Shown here piece by piece: positions 1 to 10,761 of a DNA stretch of 64,000 nt (position 1 is the first letter of the stretch; each line of letters starts with the position of its first letter). The DNA comes from Winogradskyella jejuensis. GTDB lineage: Bacteria; Bacteroidota; Bacteroidia; Flavobacteriales; Flavobacteriaceae. Position numbers and translations under genes: made by a program. The notes beneath the pieces are model-generated. The model was given only the letters and a program-made list of their open reading frames with translations, did no database searches and had not been told where the DNA came from. The stretch lies in NCBI RefSeq assembly GCF_900129745.1, contig NZ_FQWS01000001.1:310001-374000 (forward strand). Direction: 5' to 3'.

Positions 1-255
1 AAATCACCGCAAGTAGGAGATGTATATCATACCTCAGGTTCAAACTCTGGTTTTTACACTACTGCTAAAGTCACTGCTATAGAAGCAGATAGTATCTTTG
101 TAATATTTAACGATTATGAAGTCGATAAAAAATCCGGCATTAATGATATTGATATATCTTCAAATTATAAACCAGAAAATACTGAAGGCTATAAAATAGA
201 AGAAGTTCAAAAACTATATGCCGATGAAGTAATTTTTGAAATTGATAGAGACTGA
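1..255 (+). CDS. C-terminal part of an unrecognised protein (5' end outside window)
   Basis: The frame is open from the first base and ends with TGA at 253-255, giving 84 residues. The visible part begins KSPQVGDVYHTSGSNSGFY and is rich in Asp, Glu and Tyr, without a transmembrane segment. I recognise no family. It lies on the same strand as coaD, 55 bases upstream of it, so the two could be co-transcribed. The short length prevents any functional call. Confidence 0.6.
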   Translation, partial: KSPQVGDVYHTSGSNSGFYTTAKVTAIEADSIFVIFNDYEVDKKSGINDIDISSNYKPENTEGYKIEEVQKLYADEVIFEIDRD

Positions 256-310
256 TAATTTACATTACCTTTGTTAAATAATTAGACTTCCATCTTTTCG
301 AAAAATAAGT

Positions 311-766
311 ATGAAACGTGCACTATTTCCTGGGTCTTTTGACCCGATAACAAATGGCCACTACGACATTATAAAACGTGGTATTAAACTTTTTGATGAG
401 GTTGTGGTTTCTATTGGCATTAACGCTGATAAAAAATACATGTTCTCTCTTGAAGAACGTAAAGTATTTATTGAAAAAGCTTTTGAGAATCACCCTAAAG
501 TTAAAGTCACTACCTACGAAGGTTTAACTGTAGATTATTGTAAGGAAATCGATGCTAAATTTATTCTTCGTGGGTTAAGAAATCCAGCAGATTTTGAGTT
601 TGAAAAAGCCATAGCGCACACCAACAGAAAGTTATCAAAAATTGAAACTGTATTTTTATTAACAGCCGCTAAGACCTCTTATATATCTTCATCTATAGTA
701 CGAGACGTCATAAGAAATAATGGCGACTATACATTACTTGTTCCTGAAAGTGTAAGGGTTAAATAA
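311..766 (+). CDS. coaD: Phosphopantetheine adenylyltransferase
   Basis: CoaD transfers AMP from ATP to 4'-phosphopantetheine, giving dephospho-CoA in the cytosol, the fourth step of coenzyme A synthesis. The 151 residues match the usual length of about 150-160. The N-terminus reads KRALFPGSFDPITNGHYDII, with the nucleotidyltransferase T/HxGH motif as TNGH at residues 15-18. The C-terminal region has the matching ISSSIVR motif, which binds ATP phosphates. The start is the first ATG in the frame and aligns with the usual first beta strand. It converges with the lipoprotein gene on the other strand. Identification is secure. Confidence 0.97.
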   Translation: MKRALFPGSFDPITNGHYDIIKRGIKLFDEVVVSIGINADKKYMFSLEERKVFIEKAFENHPKVKVTTYEGLTVDYCKEIDAKFILRGLRNPADFEFEKAIAHTNRKLSKIETVFLLTAAKTSYISSSIVRDVIRNNGDYTLLVPESVRVK

Positions 767-782
767 GACCATTTCACTTTCA

Positions 783-1199
783 TTAAGGCAATAACACAAA
801 CTCACTAGGAGCTACAACCGTTAATGAAACGGATGTTCCTGACTCAACCAATTCAACTACATTTTCTCCAGTTACAAAATTTACAGGTATCGTTTTAATC
901 CCTACTTGTGTAAATGTAACACTAGAAGTATTTCCGTTAACCGTATAATTCACCACTACTGGCTCTGTTAATTGAATGTTGTTCTGAGTTGATATTGTAA
1001 TCTCGACCAAATAATTTTCATTGGGATCTATACAATCGCTTACACCTACGCTAAAACCGTCTTGCGCCAGTATTCTAAGGTTAGTTACATCTATTATAGC
1101 TTCTTCCGTATTATCATCATCTCCAGAACATGAGAATGTAAGAGCTGCTATAAATAATACCGCTACTGTTTTATATATCTTAAATTTTAAAGTCTTCAT
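783..1199 (-). CDS. Small surface lipoprotein of unknown function
   Basis: A 138-residue protein with a lipoprotein signal: basic start, hydrophobic stretch and a lipobox LTFSC with the acylated Cys at residue 24. The residues after it are SGDDD, which resembles the acidic lipoprotein export signal that sends Bacteroidota lipoproteins to the outer face of the outer membrane. The rest looks like a single beta-rich domain and I recognise no family. It is the last gene of a four-gene operon, 5 bases after the 319-residue protein, so it may anchor or assist the large secreted proteins encoded upstream. That role is inference from context. Confidence 0.75.
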   Translation of the reverse strand: MKTLKFKIYKTVAVLFIAALTFSCSGDDDNTEEAIIDVTNLRILAQDGFSVGVSDCIDPNENYLVEITISTQNNIQLTEPVVVNYTVNGNTSSVTFTQVGIKTIPVNFVTGENVVELVESGTSVSLTVVAPSEFVLLP

Positions 1200-1204
1200 A
1201 GCTT

Positions 1205-2164
1205 TTAGTTTGTTCTTAATTCTACTTCAATATTTTTTATAATATTTCCTATTCTAACCTCGTAAGTATTTGCATCAAGGTTAGGAAAGAGTACTTCGCC
1301 ATTAATAAAAGACTGCGAAGCTATTTCGGTACTATTGAAGAATAGTCTTACTGGAACAGTAAAATTTTCAGTAGTGACAACCTTTATGGCACCATCTTCA
1401 TAACAGACCGCATCTTTCTTAAAATATTGTAAATCTGTATTAACCTTATTTACTGTAACTGTCCAGTCTTCTAATATCGAATTATCTTCAGAAAGCACAC
1501 TGTAAGTAACAGGATTTGTAAAGTCTACACTATCTATATTAGAAGTTTGCTCCACAGTACCTATATAAAGAGAAGCACCACTAGACAAAGTAAAAACTGG
1601 AGTTAAGCTTGTAATATCTTGACTCTGATCTACATTAATAACAATTTCATTTGAAGTAGCATCAATTAAGGTGTTAACCGCAGTAACCCCGCTAAAACTA
1701 TATGTAAGAATATCTGTTTCGTTATTTAAAACTGGATCTGCAAAACTCACCGCTTGAAAGATGTTGCCTTGATGACCATTAGTCTCAAAAACTACTGTAG
1801 TACTAACATCCCTTACCGTATCGTTTACGGAATCATAAATCTTAAAACTTAATATCTCACCATTTGTGTTTGCAAATGCTGTTAAGTAAGCATAATATCT
1901 ATCCGCACTTGCGACATAGGTTAAGTTAGCTACTCCACGCAACTCGCTACCTACAAAGGCAGCTAGCTGGTCGTTTGTACTGCTTAACTCTGTACCGTCT
2001 AAATTTAAGGTAGACACAAAAGTCATCGTAAATTCAAACTCATTTTCATCAACCACCCAATTTGGGTCTTGCGCGTTTGCATAAACGCCTAAGAACAGAA
2101 ATAAAACTAGACTGTAGTGCTTTAATCTATTTAAATTGAAAGTAGATTTAATATCTGTTTTCAT
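1205..2164 (-). CDS. Secreted protein sharing a domain with the neighbouring giant protein
   Basis: A 319-residue exported protein with a signal peptide ending near ANAQDP (about residue 31). Residues about 33-145 (from DPNWVVDENEFEFTMTF to the FADPV region) are clearly related to residues about 2357-2470 of the giant protein encoded just upstream. Shared landmarks are the DW/NW start, AAF/GAF, E(L/V)RG, YY-(A/V)-(Y/F)LT, I(L/I)SF and the SDPV/ADPV end. Residues about 150-245 resemble the DUF5018-type beta domain seen in Bacteroidota surface proteins (DFTNPVTYSV landmark). There is no obvious T9SS C-terminal signal. It sits 3 bases after the giant gene and 5 before the lipoprotein, so it is an operon member. 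Function unknown. Confidence 0.8.
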   Translation of the reverse strand: MKTDIKSTFNLNRLKHYSLVLFLFLGVYANAQDPNWVVDENEFEFTMTFVSTLNLDGTELSSTNDQLAAFVGSELRGVANLTYVASADRYYAYLTAFANTNGEILSFKIYDSVNDTVRDVSTTVVFETNGHQGNIFQAVSFADPVLNNETDILTYSFSGVTAVNTLIDATSNEIVINVDQSQDITSLTPVFTLSSGASLYIGTVEQTSNIDSVDFTNPVTYSVLSEDNSILEDWTVTVNKVNTDLQYFKKDAVCYEDGAIKVVTTENFTVPVRLFFNSTEIASQSFINGEVLFPNLDANTYEVRIGNIIKNIEVELRTN

Positions 2165-2167
2165 AAT

Positions 2168-5100
2168 TTATCTTTTTATAATTTTTTCAGTAAAAATCTC
2201 ATTATTCATAGTCATTTTAAGGAAATAAACTCCTGACTGAATATCTGCGTTAATAGTATAAGTATTAACACCTTGGCTGACTTCAATTTGGTTAGTATAC
2301 ACCAATTGATTTGTTATACTAAACAACTGAACTTTTACATTTTGGCTGCTATTGCTATTTACCAATAATTGTAGCTCATCCTTAAATGGATTAGGGTACG
2401 CGGCGATTGTATTCTCTAATAAATTAAGAACTATAGGGTCTGCAACTCTACCCAGCACATTGTTTCCTCTAAAACTAAATTTGCCATCGGTTGGTTTTAC
2501 AACCGAACCATTACCCACATAAAAACGTAAATCTTCGGTAACATCTCCATAAACTGTTATAAAGCTGAGCGTTTCATTACCAACTTGCTGGTTAGTACTC
2601 ACGCCTTTTACATCGCCATTACTATCAAAAGCATAAAGCGTATTATAGCCTTCTGGGAGTTTTACTACAGCATTCATATTTTGAGAGAACATCGTATAAT
2701 CCTCTAGTGTTTGTTCTGGATTTTCTAATTCTGCTACAATAGTTTCAGTTGTTCTCGATGCTACTCTAGATGATAAAGCATTTGGATACTTAAATGTTTG
2801 AGCATTTGTTGCTTTTATCATGTAGCCTTTACCAGATTCTAGAGTCATTAGAGAACCGCTCCATCCATTTAGAGGATCGTAAATAGCAAAATTACCTTGA
2901 GACTTTATAACATCTCCATCTTCTGCATTAAACAATGCTAAAGCCTCGCTTAAAGAATTATTAACGCTAAATGGATAAGGCAACCAATTCCAATTTTCTG
3001 CAATGTTAAATTCAAAATCTAAAGTGTTTACAGGCAGACCTTGAACAATAAAAGGCTGACTATTTGCTGTATACATTTTGTACATTTTATTAGAAGACAA
3101 TCCTCCGTTTGCAGAAAGAGAACCAGACCAACCTATTGCTGAAGTAGCCGGAATATCTAAATAATAAGTATCTAGATATGATGGTGAATGGCTCAGAATA
3201 CGATCTGAAGTTGCTAAATCCATCCCTTGAGTTAAGGCATTAAGGTTATTGAAATTAGCATCATTAACGTTGAAAGACAACCATGTAAACCCTTGATTTA
3301 ATGAAATCTCTTGAAGCATATTTCCTGTATTTTCAAAAATTACTGGGTCAGAAAATGTTCCTAAGACATTGTTATCTTGAAAAGCTATCTCACTTTGTGC
3401 ATCAATTGTAACCAATTTTACTTGTCCTGTTGAAGCATCCCAAACTCTAAAAGAAATCACTTCTCCAAAAGCTTCGTTACTATACACTGTTAAAAACACA
3501 TAGTATTGTTGGTAGTTTTCATCAAACTCCAGTTGTGCGCTACCGCGTACTTCGCCTTGCTGGAAAGCTCCAACAGTATCAAATTCATCAGCAGAAAACT
3601 GACCATCAATAAGAACACGTCCAATGATATTCATACTAAATTCAAAATCACTTGGGTTAACACTCCAATCTGGAGCTGGTGACAATACTTTTAAATCAAT
3701 CTGGATTTTTTGGTCGAAGTTAAAATCAGTTTCTAAAAACAAATCTTCTGCGTAATCTCCAGGAGACAAGCTATTATCTATAGTTGCAGTTAAGACAATT
3801 GTAGAATTTGGCTGTAATACGCCTGATGTTTCCGAAATATCTAACCAGCTCGGAATATTATTAATAGTGTAAGGTTGATTATTTCCTCCACGATTAACTA
3901 GCGTAATATCAAAAGACACATCTTCTTCTGATTCTTTTACAATTTCAACATTGTTATTGTTGAAGCCGTTAGCAAACCAGTCTACATCGTTTTTATCTAT
4001 AAACGCTGTCCAAGTTATTGGAGAAAGTTGAATGTTATTAAACTCATCGAACATTCTGTGAACAGTGATGTCTAATACTTGACCTTCTACTGATGCGAAA
4101 TCAGTAATTACTGGCTCAATAATCATTTCATCACCGTTAATGATTCTGTTAACTTGGAAGCTAATAACCTCTCGCTCTGGCTTAATTGGCGGTGTATTTT
4201 CTGAATAATTTACGGTGCCTGAATTAAGAACCGCTACACTTGAAATTACAGTATTATTTGAAAATGCATGGAAATATCTTGGCCCATTACCTGTTGGCAT
4301 GTCTGGCTCATTCATTCTTGCATAAAGTAGTAATCCAACACTCTCAAAGTCAATCTCGTTAAATCGGTCTCGGGAGATTTGTTCAATATTTCTTAAGGTA
4401 TTCCATAAACGTAATTCGTCTATTTGTCCTTCAAATTCATTATCAACAGTAACTGTTCCGACTGAATCAGTAAAACCTCTCGCTCCAATAAAAATTCTGT
4501 TTCCAGAGAAACCACTAATAGCGGTTGATGGATTAGATGTTACTTGTGCGCCATCCACATAGGTAGATAATGCACCACTTCTGTTTAATAATAATGTTAC
4601 ATGGTGCCATGTATCATCTGCAATACTTTCTGTTGTTAACTGATAGTCCGTACCTTCATTTGCGAATTCTAAAATACCTGCATTTGTAAGACTTACGGAC
4701 CATTTATTAGCAAAACCGTTAGATTGAACCTCATCATCACCGTTACCTCTACCGTTTGAGAATATTGTACCGCCTTGACCTGGAGATGTATTAACCCAAA
4801 AGGATAAAGTAGCATCCATATCGTCAGTTAATTGTACAAACCCAACGTTATCTAACTCTTGATACTGACCAGCTGTAAAATTGTAAGACTGCGTTTTAGG
4901 CTTAATATCCCAACCTGTATTGACTTGCATCGTTTTAAAACGCGCTACGTCTCTTGCTGTATTACCACGACCTTCGTCCATTGGCCAGTAACCCGTTAAA
5001 CCAGTTTCATTACCAACATATTGCGTATATATGTTAGCAAAAGCCTCTGGCAATGAGATATGCTTTTCCCATAATCTAATATCATGAATGTTACCCACAA

Positions 5101-8100
5101 AATCATTACCACCAATAATTAAATCGTTATTATTAGAAATTACCAATTCTGGTACATTATTAACTATTGATAACTCCGTGTCATCTTGATAGATTGACAT
5201 AGTATTTAATTCCGAATTATAAGTCAGCGTGTAATGATGAAATAAATCATCAGCAAAAATACCTGCTGTAATGGTCTCACCTCCAAGCGTAAAACTCATA
5301 ACATTGCTATCTATAGTCACTTGCAATCCTGCATTTTGAGAAATTACAGTAGCATTAGTGCCTACACTTTGATTATTCATCCAAAATTCTAGTGAAAAAT
5401 CGCCATTAGAAATATCTGGTTGTTCAATCGAAGCTGTGTTAGATGGCGAACCAAAAAATAATGATACATTATTGTTAATTGGGAGTTGATTTGTGCGCCC
5501 CTTTATTTCTACTAAACTCACTGCTGAGTTGTAAAAAATATCTTCGTTAAAACTTACCTTTAAGTCTTCACCAACTGATAAAATTCCATCTGTAGGTGTT
5601 GGTGTATTAAAGCGCGTTGGTGCTGTTAAATCTACAGTTCCCGAAATAACGTCTGAAGTAAAATCTGTATTATTTGTACAAGATGTTCTTGCTCTAACTT
5701 CATAATTACCATCCGCTAAGCCTAGAGAAGCAATATTAAACGGAAATGTTAAATTAGAATCATTTATAAGACTGATTTCTGTTTCATTGTTTGCAACCGC
5801 ATTATCAAAAAAGGCTTGTGTTGTATAGTAAGTTTGAAGGCGTGTCCATGTTGGGGACGACGCTAATCTATACTCCAAATCGATTTTCTCAAAGCTATTA
5901 AAAGCTAGATTAAATTCTGAAAGTTCTATTTGTAAAGGATTAGTACTTCCGTCTAAATTAAAGGCTGTATCTCTATTATACACCCAATTATCCAAAGGTC
6001 CTGTTACTCTTACCGCAGAACAAGCTGGCACAAATTCTGCACTTACAAAAACATCATCGAATATATTGTCTGAATCACATAGTGATTGCAATACAACACG
6101 AATATCTTGATAGACATTAACATCTGAAATTGATTTACCCAACGTCATGGAATAAAACACTTGCTCACCAAAAGGCACATTCACCAAAGTACCATTTTGC
6201 TCAATATTAATTATAGCATTATTAGGATTTGTGGTATTGTCTACGATTAATAAATATGTGGCATCAGTTCCGGTTACACTATTGTTCTCTAAAATAAGTT
6301 CAAATTCTGCATTTTGAGATTCTGGTACGTTAGTAACAGAGGCTACTTCAACGCTAATAGCCGGATTTTCTATTCGTTGTGTTGCAACGTTTAAAGGTAC
6401 TCGCAACTCATCTGGTAAAGGCTCAATCGGATCTGTGCCATCTGCAACATAAGTTGTAGGATTGTAAAAAACGGTAAACTCCTGACCTTCATAAGGGCAT
6501 GACGTTTGTCCACCAATTGTTGAAAACACTGGCCCATTACCATCAAATAAATTAACGACGTCTACACTAAGAACATTATCGGCATCATTATCCGTTAATG
6601 TGTAACTAATTTCAGTCGTATTTTCTTGTTCTAATGTCGTTGCACTTGTTATACCTTCACCATAACTTCCTGTTGTTGTTGAAGCAATACCGACTTTATT
6701 AACTGATATCTCTAATTCTAAGGCTAATGAACCATCGATTTCTAGTTCAACTTCGTTACTGGTTGATACGGCAATAGCGGTCTCAATACTTCTTGTAAAT
6801 TCACCTACTCCTGCATCAAATGATATGTTATCACTAAAATTATTTAGCACTAAATTTCTCAGCTGTTGTGCGTCTTGTAATTTTGGTAAAAACACTTCTA
6901 TTGTAGCTAAGTCTGAATCTGTATTTGTTGCATTTGCATTGGCATTATCAATGGCATCGTTAAGTTCTTGTATGTAAGCATCAAGATTACTCAAAGCTTC
7001 TGCCTTAGCATTCTCTCTATCGTTTATAGAAATATACTTACGGCGTTCATTTTCTAATATTGTTTTTCGCCATAAACGTATTTGCTGCTCGTAATAGAAA
7101 CGCGATTGAACACCATCCTGACTTGGTGTTACAATGCCATTATCAATATTTTGAATTATAAGTTCTAAATCTGGAATAATATTTTCTAATATCTGTTTTT
7201 GAGAAAAGACAAAAAAAGTATCTGATGGTTCTTCAACAAAATACATTGATTTTTGTAGACTTAGAAAAACAGACTCTCCATCTACGTTTGTTAACTCTAG
7301 TGCATTAGAGCCTGTTAATGGTGTTGCGGATGAGTACACATCATCGTAAGAGCCATAAAAATAGTTTTTGGATTGTCCGATATACAAATCCCCATCAGCT
7401 CCCACAAAATCAGGATCACTACTTGTTGAGATAGTTTGAGAAAATGTATATGTCTTTGATAATTCTTCTGCAGAATTAGATGTTTTTGAAACACTAATCC
7501 CACTATTAATATTAGCAGTATTACTTGTTTCTATATTAAGGCCCGATGGTATATTAGTTATACTCACTGATCCTCCGATAAGGATAGAGGTTTCTTGAGA
7601 TAATTCTTGTCCATCTGAAACACTACTCGAAGTGGTTAATGTAATAGACTCACCACTTTGTATAGATGCAAAACTGTTGGATCCCGGTGGATCACGTAAA
7701 ATAATATCTGGTATGTCTGGTGCTGCAGTGGTAAATGTTTGACTACCATCTGGAGCTCCTCCAATAATTATACCTTCATCAATGTAAGAATTAGGTTCAA
7801 CAGGATAATCAACACCGTTTAATCTATAGGCTAAATTTATTGTCTTAGTAAATGGCGAAGATATTCTTGGTATACCGCCTTTAAAACTATAATCAATAAT
7901 ACTAGGGTCGTTAGTATCTACTTCTATTGCTTCTGAGCCTATAAGCGCTAAATTATTAGTGACTAGTAGCTCGCCATCCGTTACAGGAACAATATCTTCT
8001 ACAACATCTGCTGAATCATCAAAATTAGTGTAACTCTCAAAACGTTTTAAACGGATATAATAAGGCAAAGCTTGTGAGTAAATAGGGTAAGAAAAACCTT

Positions 8101-10753
8101 CTGTAGAATACTCAGTACCATTGATAGATATTGAAGAATCTGAAGTTTGTGCTAATACACTTAAAACTGGTGTGGATCTATACGTAAAACTCCGCTCATA
8201 CTGATAAGCATCTGCTGTAATTACCTGTCCATTACCCAAAGTAAACTCTGGAATTGTAGGCTCAGGAATATCTAATAAATTAACGTCTTCATTACTATCT
8301 AAAATTGATATTGCCGTATTACTAGGAATACTTAATCCTGATACTTGGTCTATAGTATATTGTAATGGTAAAGCTTCAACGCGATACTCTCCAGATTCAA
8401 TATTGGTGCTAAACGAAAACTCTGTAAATGGCGTAACAGGCGAACCTAATGGACGGTAACCTAAAGTTAGATTAGCTACACCAATATTGTTCTTAGAGCT
8501 AATTGTTTCGTTTTGAGAAATACCATTACTATCTACGTAAGATGCTTCAACAAGTCCATCTGCTCCAAAACCAATTTCTTTTTGAGATTCTACACTTCCA
8601 CCTACGACACGACCAACTAAAGTTACCTTAGTATCATCTATAAAAGTGACGACTTCATTTCGGTCTTCAAAAAACTCTTCTAAGCTTCCACTCGCCGCTG
8701 GAAAACGACCATCAAATATAAACTCATGACCGTTTAAACCTATTGTAATAAAATGATTTCCGATAGGGACTTGCACATCAAAGAAACCCTCACCATCAGT
8801 TACTACAGGGATGTTATTCTCATCCAAAACAATTTCACCATCAATAAAAACATTGACATTTGGCGAAGCTATTCTGGCATAACGTTCTAAGTAATCATCT
8901 GAGGTATCACCAGGCGTATTATTGTCATTGTACCAATACTCACCTTTTTGATATTTTTCTGTTCCTTTTTGATAAAAATTATAACCTTCATCAATAATTC
9001 CTGGCTGACTTACATACTCATCGCCATCAGTAAGATTAGAAAAGTCAGGCGCGGTAGCTCCCATCGGCGTATTTAATTCTACAAAAGATGGAAAAACACC
9101 ACGAGAGTCATATAACACACGACCTTTAAAGCTAAATGAAGAAATATCCGTGAAATTTATAGAATTTACAACCTCACTACCTTGACCTAAATACACTAAT
9201 TGTTGGTTTGGCTCAAACTGGTGCACGCCAAAGATAGGTGTTATGGTAAACGACTCACCTGTGCCGGAGTATGGAATGGCTGTAATTTCATAATTACCAT
9301 TGGCATCGGTAACACCTAATACACCTAACTGACTTTCTGTAGGTATATTATCTACATTGGTTTCCCAAGTAATACGGTTTGGGTCTGAAAACTCATTAAA
9401 TAAACGCCCATGATTATTATTATAATTAAATCCACTACGCGACAAATCGTAAGCAAATTGGCCAACACGCTCATTAGCTCTTAAATAGGCTATTAGGCTA
9501 GAGTTATTACCACTGATAAAACGTCTGTAATCAATTCTAATATCATCTGGCTCCACGGCTCTATCCCAAATACGTACCTCGTCTACAAAACTGTCTTTGT
9601 TACCACCAACAAAGAAATTTTGCCAGTTTGTTGGATTTCCGCCAATACTTAATTCAATGGTATTTGTTGGCTCTTCAACTGTGAATGCAGGATTTAAAGC
9701 GGGCTCGTAAGTCGCAATAGTATCTGGATAAGTTACGCCTATAAAACGTCCGTTTATATACAGTTCTGGTATCTCATTATCTCTAATCACAACCGAAAAA
9801 TGAACAAAATTAGAATTGAAATCGCTAATAGGAACGACCAAATCATTACCAAGCGCGTCTAATTCTCCTGAAGGATAATAATTGTTGAGCGTATAAATAG
9901 CGCCTCCAATATTTACATTTAATTTTGAAGCGTTATCTGTAACACTAACATCTACAGGAATCGTTGATGTAGAGCCTTGATTGACTATATTAAACAAGCG
10001 AATTGGTGCATCGCCGTTTGTAAATGCTTGTTGTGGCTTAAGATAAGCTTGAAGTGTTGCGGCTGTGGTCGCAACTTTTGTTGTATTCTCAATAGCTAAA
10101 CTATTATCAAATGGAATAGCCAAAGTACTTCCTTCACTTGCTACATTTCCTTGAGCTTCAGCTTTTAGAATTACATCTTGTACAGGATTTCCGCCTTCAA
10201 AATTAACGCTACCTGTTACGATAGCTGTTGGACTTCGGTAGCCGATTCCATCAATAAATGTTAGTAAACGACCTGCATTTCCGCCTATGCCTTGTGCTTC
10301 TATCATATACTCGTACAACACACCACCTTCTACAAACTCATCTTCGTATTCTGTAGCTATAGGCGCTGTATTGGCTATTTGCACAAAAGGATTACTACCG
10401 TCTTCTGTATATTCTCTTCTGAAAATGGCAATGTTAGTTAATAAATCAAAGTTGGCTTGTACCGTCCAACTGATACGTATCATATCTCCGAAATAGCCTT
10501 TAGATACATCGAATGCATTATCTGAAAAGGTATTTGGTAAATACAATATATCCCAAGGAAAACGTACATCTAGAGGTTGCGTATTACGTACATCTGGTGT
10601 TTGGTCTATACCTAATAATGCAGGACCGACAAGTATGGTATAGTTATTCTCTTGTATGGCTTGCGAAGCTGTGACCTGCCTCACATTTTGGTTTTGTCCG
10701 TTTATACTCCATGCTATAAGTAGCAAGAGTAGCGCTATAATTTTTTTCATCAT
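2168..10753 (-). CDS. Giant LamG-domain cell-surface protein with type IX secretion signal
   Basis: A 2,861-residue exported protein. The signal peptide ends near WSINGQ (residue 20). Three LamG/concanavalin A-like jelly-roll domains can be seen: about residues 210-405 (ending DEVRIWDRAV), 1730-1900 (ending HDIRLWEKHI) and 1950-2120 (ending DELRLWNTLR). An Ala/Asn/Glu-rich, probably coiled-coil stretch occupies about 1180-1300. A domain at about 2357-2470 is shared with the next gene. The last 75 residues form a type A T9SS sorting domain (starts AAYPNPFKDELQLLV, ends TEKIIKR), so the protein should cross the outer membrane by type IX secretion and be attached or released. LamG domains commonly bind glycans or proteins; the ligand here is unknown. 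Adhesin or matrix protein is the likeliest role. It overlaps nothing and is 8 bases after the collar gene. Confidence 0.88.
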   Translation of the reverse strand: MMKKIIALLLLLIAWSINGQNQNVRQVTASQAIQENNYTILVGPALLGIDQTPDVRNTQPLDVRFPWDILYLPNTFSDNAFDVSKGYFGDMIRISWTVQANFDLLTNIAIFRREYTEDGSNPFVQIANTAPIATEYEDEFVEGGVLYEYMIEAQGIGGNAGRLLTFIDGIGYRSPTAIVTGSVNFEGGNPVQDVILKAEAQGNVASEGSTLAIPFDNSLAIENTTKVATTAATLQAYLKPQQAFTNGDAPIRLFNIVNQGSTSTIPVDVSVTDNASKLNVNIGGAIYTLNNYYPSGELDALGNDLVVPISDFNSNFVHFSVVIRDNEIPELYINGRFIGVTYPDTIATYEPALNPAFTVEEPTNTIELSIGGNPTNWQNFFVGGNKDSFVDEVRIWDRAVEPDDIRIDYRRFISGNNSSLIAYLRANERVGQFAYDLSRSGFNYNNNHGRLFNEFSDPNRITWETNVDNIPTESQLGVLGVTDANGNYEITAIPYSGTGESFTITPIFGVHQFEPNQQLVYLGQGSEVVNSINFTDISSFSFKGRVLYDSRGVFPSFVELNTPMGATAPDFSNLTDGDEYVSQPGIIDEGYNFYQKGTEKYQKGEYWYNDNNTPGDTSDDYLERYARIASPNVNVFIDGEIVLDENNIPVVTDGEGFFDVQVPIGNHFITIGLNGHEFIFDGRFPAASGSLEEFFEDRNEVVTFIDDTKVTLVGRVVGGSVESQKEIGFGADGLVEASYVDSNGISQNETISSKNNIGVANLTLGYRPLGSPVTPFTEFSFSTNIESGEYRVEALPLQYTIDQVSGLSIPSNTAISILDSNEDVNLLDIPEPTIPEFTLGNGQVITADAYQYERSFTYRSTPVLSVLAQTSDSSISINGTEYSTEGFSYPIYSQALPYYIRLKRFESYTNFDDSADVVEDIVPVTDGELLVTNNLALIGSEAIEVDTNDPSIIDYSFKGGIPRISSPFTKTINLAYRLNGVDYPVEPNSYIDEGIIIGGAPDGSQTFTTAAPDIPDIILRDPPGSNSFASIQSGESITLTTSSSVSDGQELSQETSILIGGSVSITNIPSGLNIETSNTANINSGISVSKTSNSAEELSKTYTFSQTISTSSDPDFVGADGDLYIGQSKNYFYGSYDDVYSSATPLTGSNALELTNVDGESVFLSLQKSMYFVEEPSDTFFVFSQKQILENIIPDLELIIQNIDNGIVTPSQDGVQSRFYYEQQIRLWRKTILENERRKYISINDRENAKAEALSNLDAYIQELNDAIDNANANATNTDSDLATIEVFLPKLQDAQQLRNLVLNNFSDNISFDAGVGEFTRSIETAIAVSTSNEVELEIDGSLALELEISVNKVGIASTTTGSYGEGITSATTLEQENTTEISYTLTDNDADNVLSVDVVNLFDGNGPVFSTIGGQTSCPYEGQEFTVFYNPTTYVADGTDPIEPLPDELRVPLNVATQRIENPAISVEVASVTNVPESQNAEFELILENNSVTGTDATYLLIVDNTTNPNNAIINIEQNGTLVNVPFGEQVFYSMTLGKSISDVNVYQDIRVVLQSLCDSDNIFDDVFVSAEFVPACSAVRVTGPLDNWVYNRDTAFNLDGSTNPLQIELSEFNLAFNSFEKIDLEYRLASSPTWTRLQTYYTTQAFFDNAVANNETEISLINDSNLTFPFNIASLGLADGNYEVRARTSCTNNTDFTSDVISGTVDLTAPTRFNTPTPTDGILSVGEDLKVSFNEDIFYNSAVSLVEIKGRTNQLPINNNVSLFFGSPSNTASIEQPDISNGDFSLEFWMNNQSVGTNATVISQNAGLQVTIDSNVMSFTLGGETITAGIFADDLFHHYTLTYNSELNTMSIYQDDTELSIVNNVPELVISNNNDLIIGGNDFVGNIHDIRLWEKHISLPEAFANIYTQYVGNETGLTGYWPMDEGRGNTARDVARFKTMQVNTGWDIKPKTQSYNFTAGQYQELDNVGFVQLTDDMDATLSFWVNTSPGQGGTIFSNGRGNGDDEVQSNGFANKWSVSLTNAGILEFANEGTDYQLTTESIADDTWHHVTLLLNRSGALSTYVDGAQVTSNPSTAISGFSGNRIFIGARGFTDSVGTVTVDNEFEGQIDELRLWNTLRNIEQISRDRFNEIDFESVGLLLYARMNEPDMPTGNGPRYFHAFSNNTVISSVAVLNSGTVNYSENTPPIKPEREVISFQVNRIINGDEMIIEPVITDFASVEGQVLDITVHRMFDEFNNIQLSPITWTAFIDKNDVDWFANGFNNNNVEIVKESEEDVSFDITLVNRGGNNQPYTINNIPSWLDISETSGVLQPNSTIVLTATIDNSLSPGDYAEDLFLETDFNFDQKIQIDLKVLSPAPDWSVNPSDFEFSMNIIGRVLIDGQFSADEFDTVGAFQQGEVRGSAQLEFDENYQQYYVFLTVYSNEAFGEVISFRVWDASTGQVKLVTIDAQSEIAFQDNNVLGTFSDPVIFENTGNMLQEISLNQGFTWLSFNVNDANFNNLNALTQGMDLATSDRILSHSPSYLDTYYLDIPATSAIGWSGSLSANGGLSSNKMYKMYTANSQPFIVQGLPVNTLDFEFNIAENWNWLPYPFSVNNSLSEALALFNAEDGDVIKSQGNFAIYDPLNGWSGSLMTLESGKGYMIKATNAQTFKYPNALSSRVASRTTETIVAELENPEQTLEDYTMFSQNMNAVVKLPEGYNTLYAFDSNGDVKGVSTNQQVGNETLSFITVYGDVTEDLRFYVGNGSVVKPTDGKFSFRGNNVLGRVADPIVLNLLENTIAAYPNPFKDELQLLVNSNSSQNVKVQLFSITNQLVYTNQIEVSQGVNTYTINADIQSGVYFLKMTMNNEIFTEKIIKR

Positions 10754-10761
10754 TATAGCTA

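Noticed and set aside
7315-7503. Minus-strand 62-residue frame inside the giant LamG gene
   Set aside because: It lies in another frame within the well-supported 2,861-residue gene and has no identifiable sequence.
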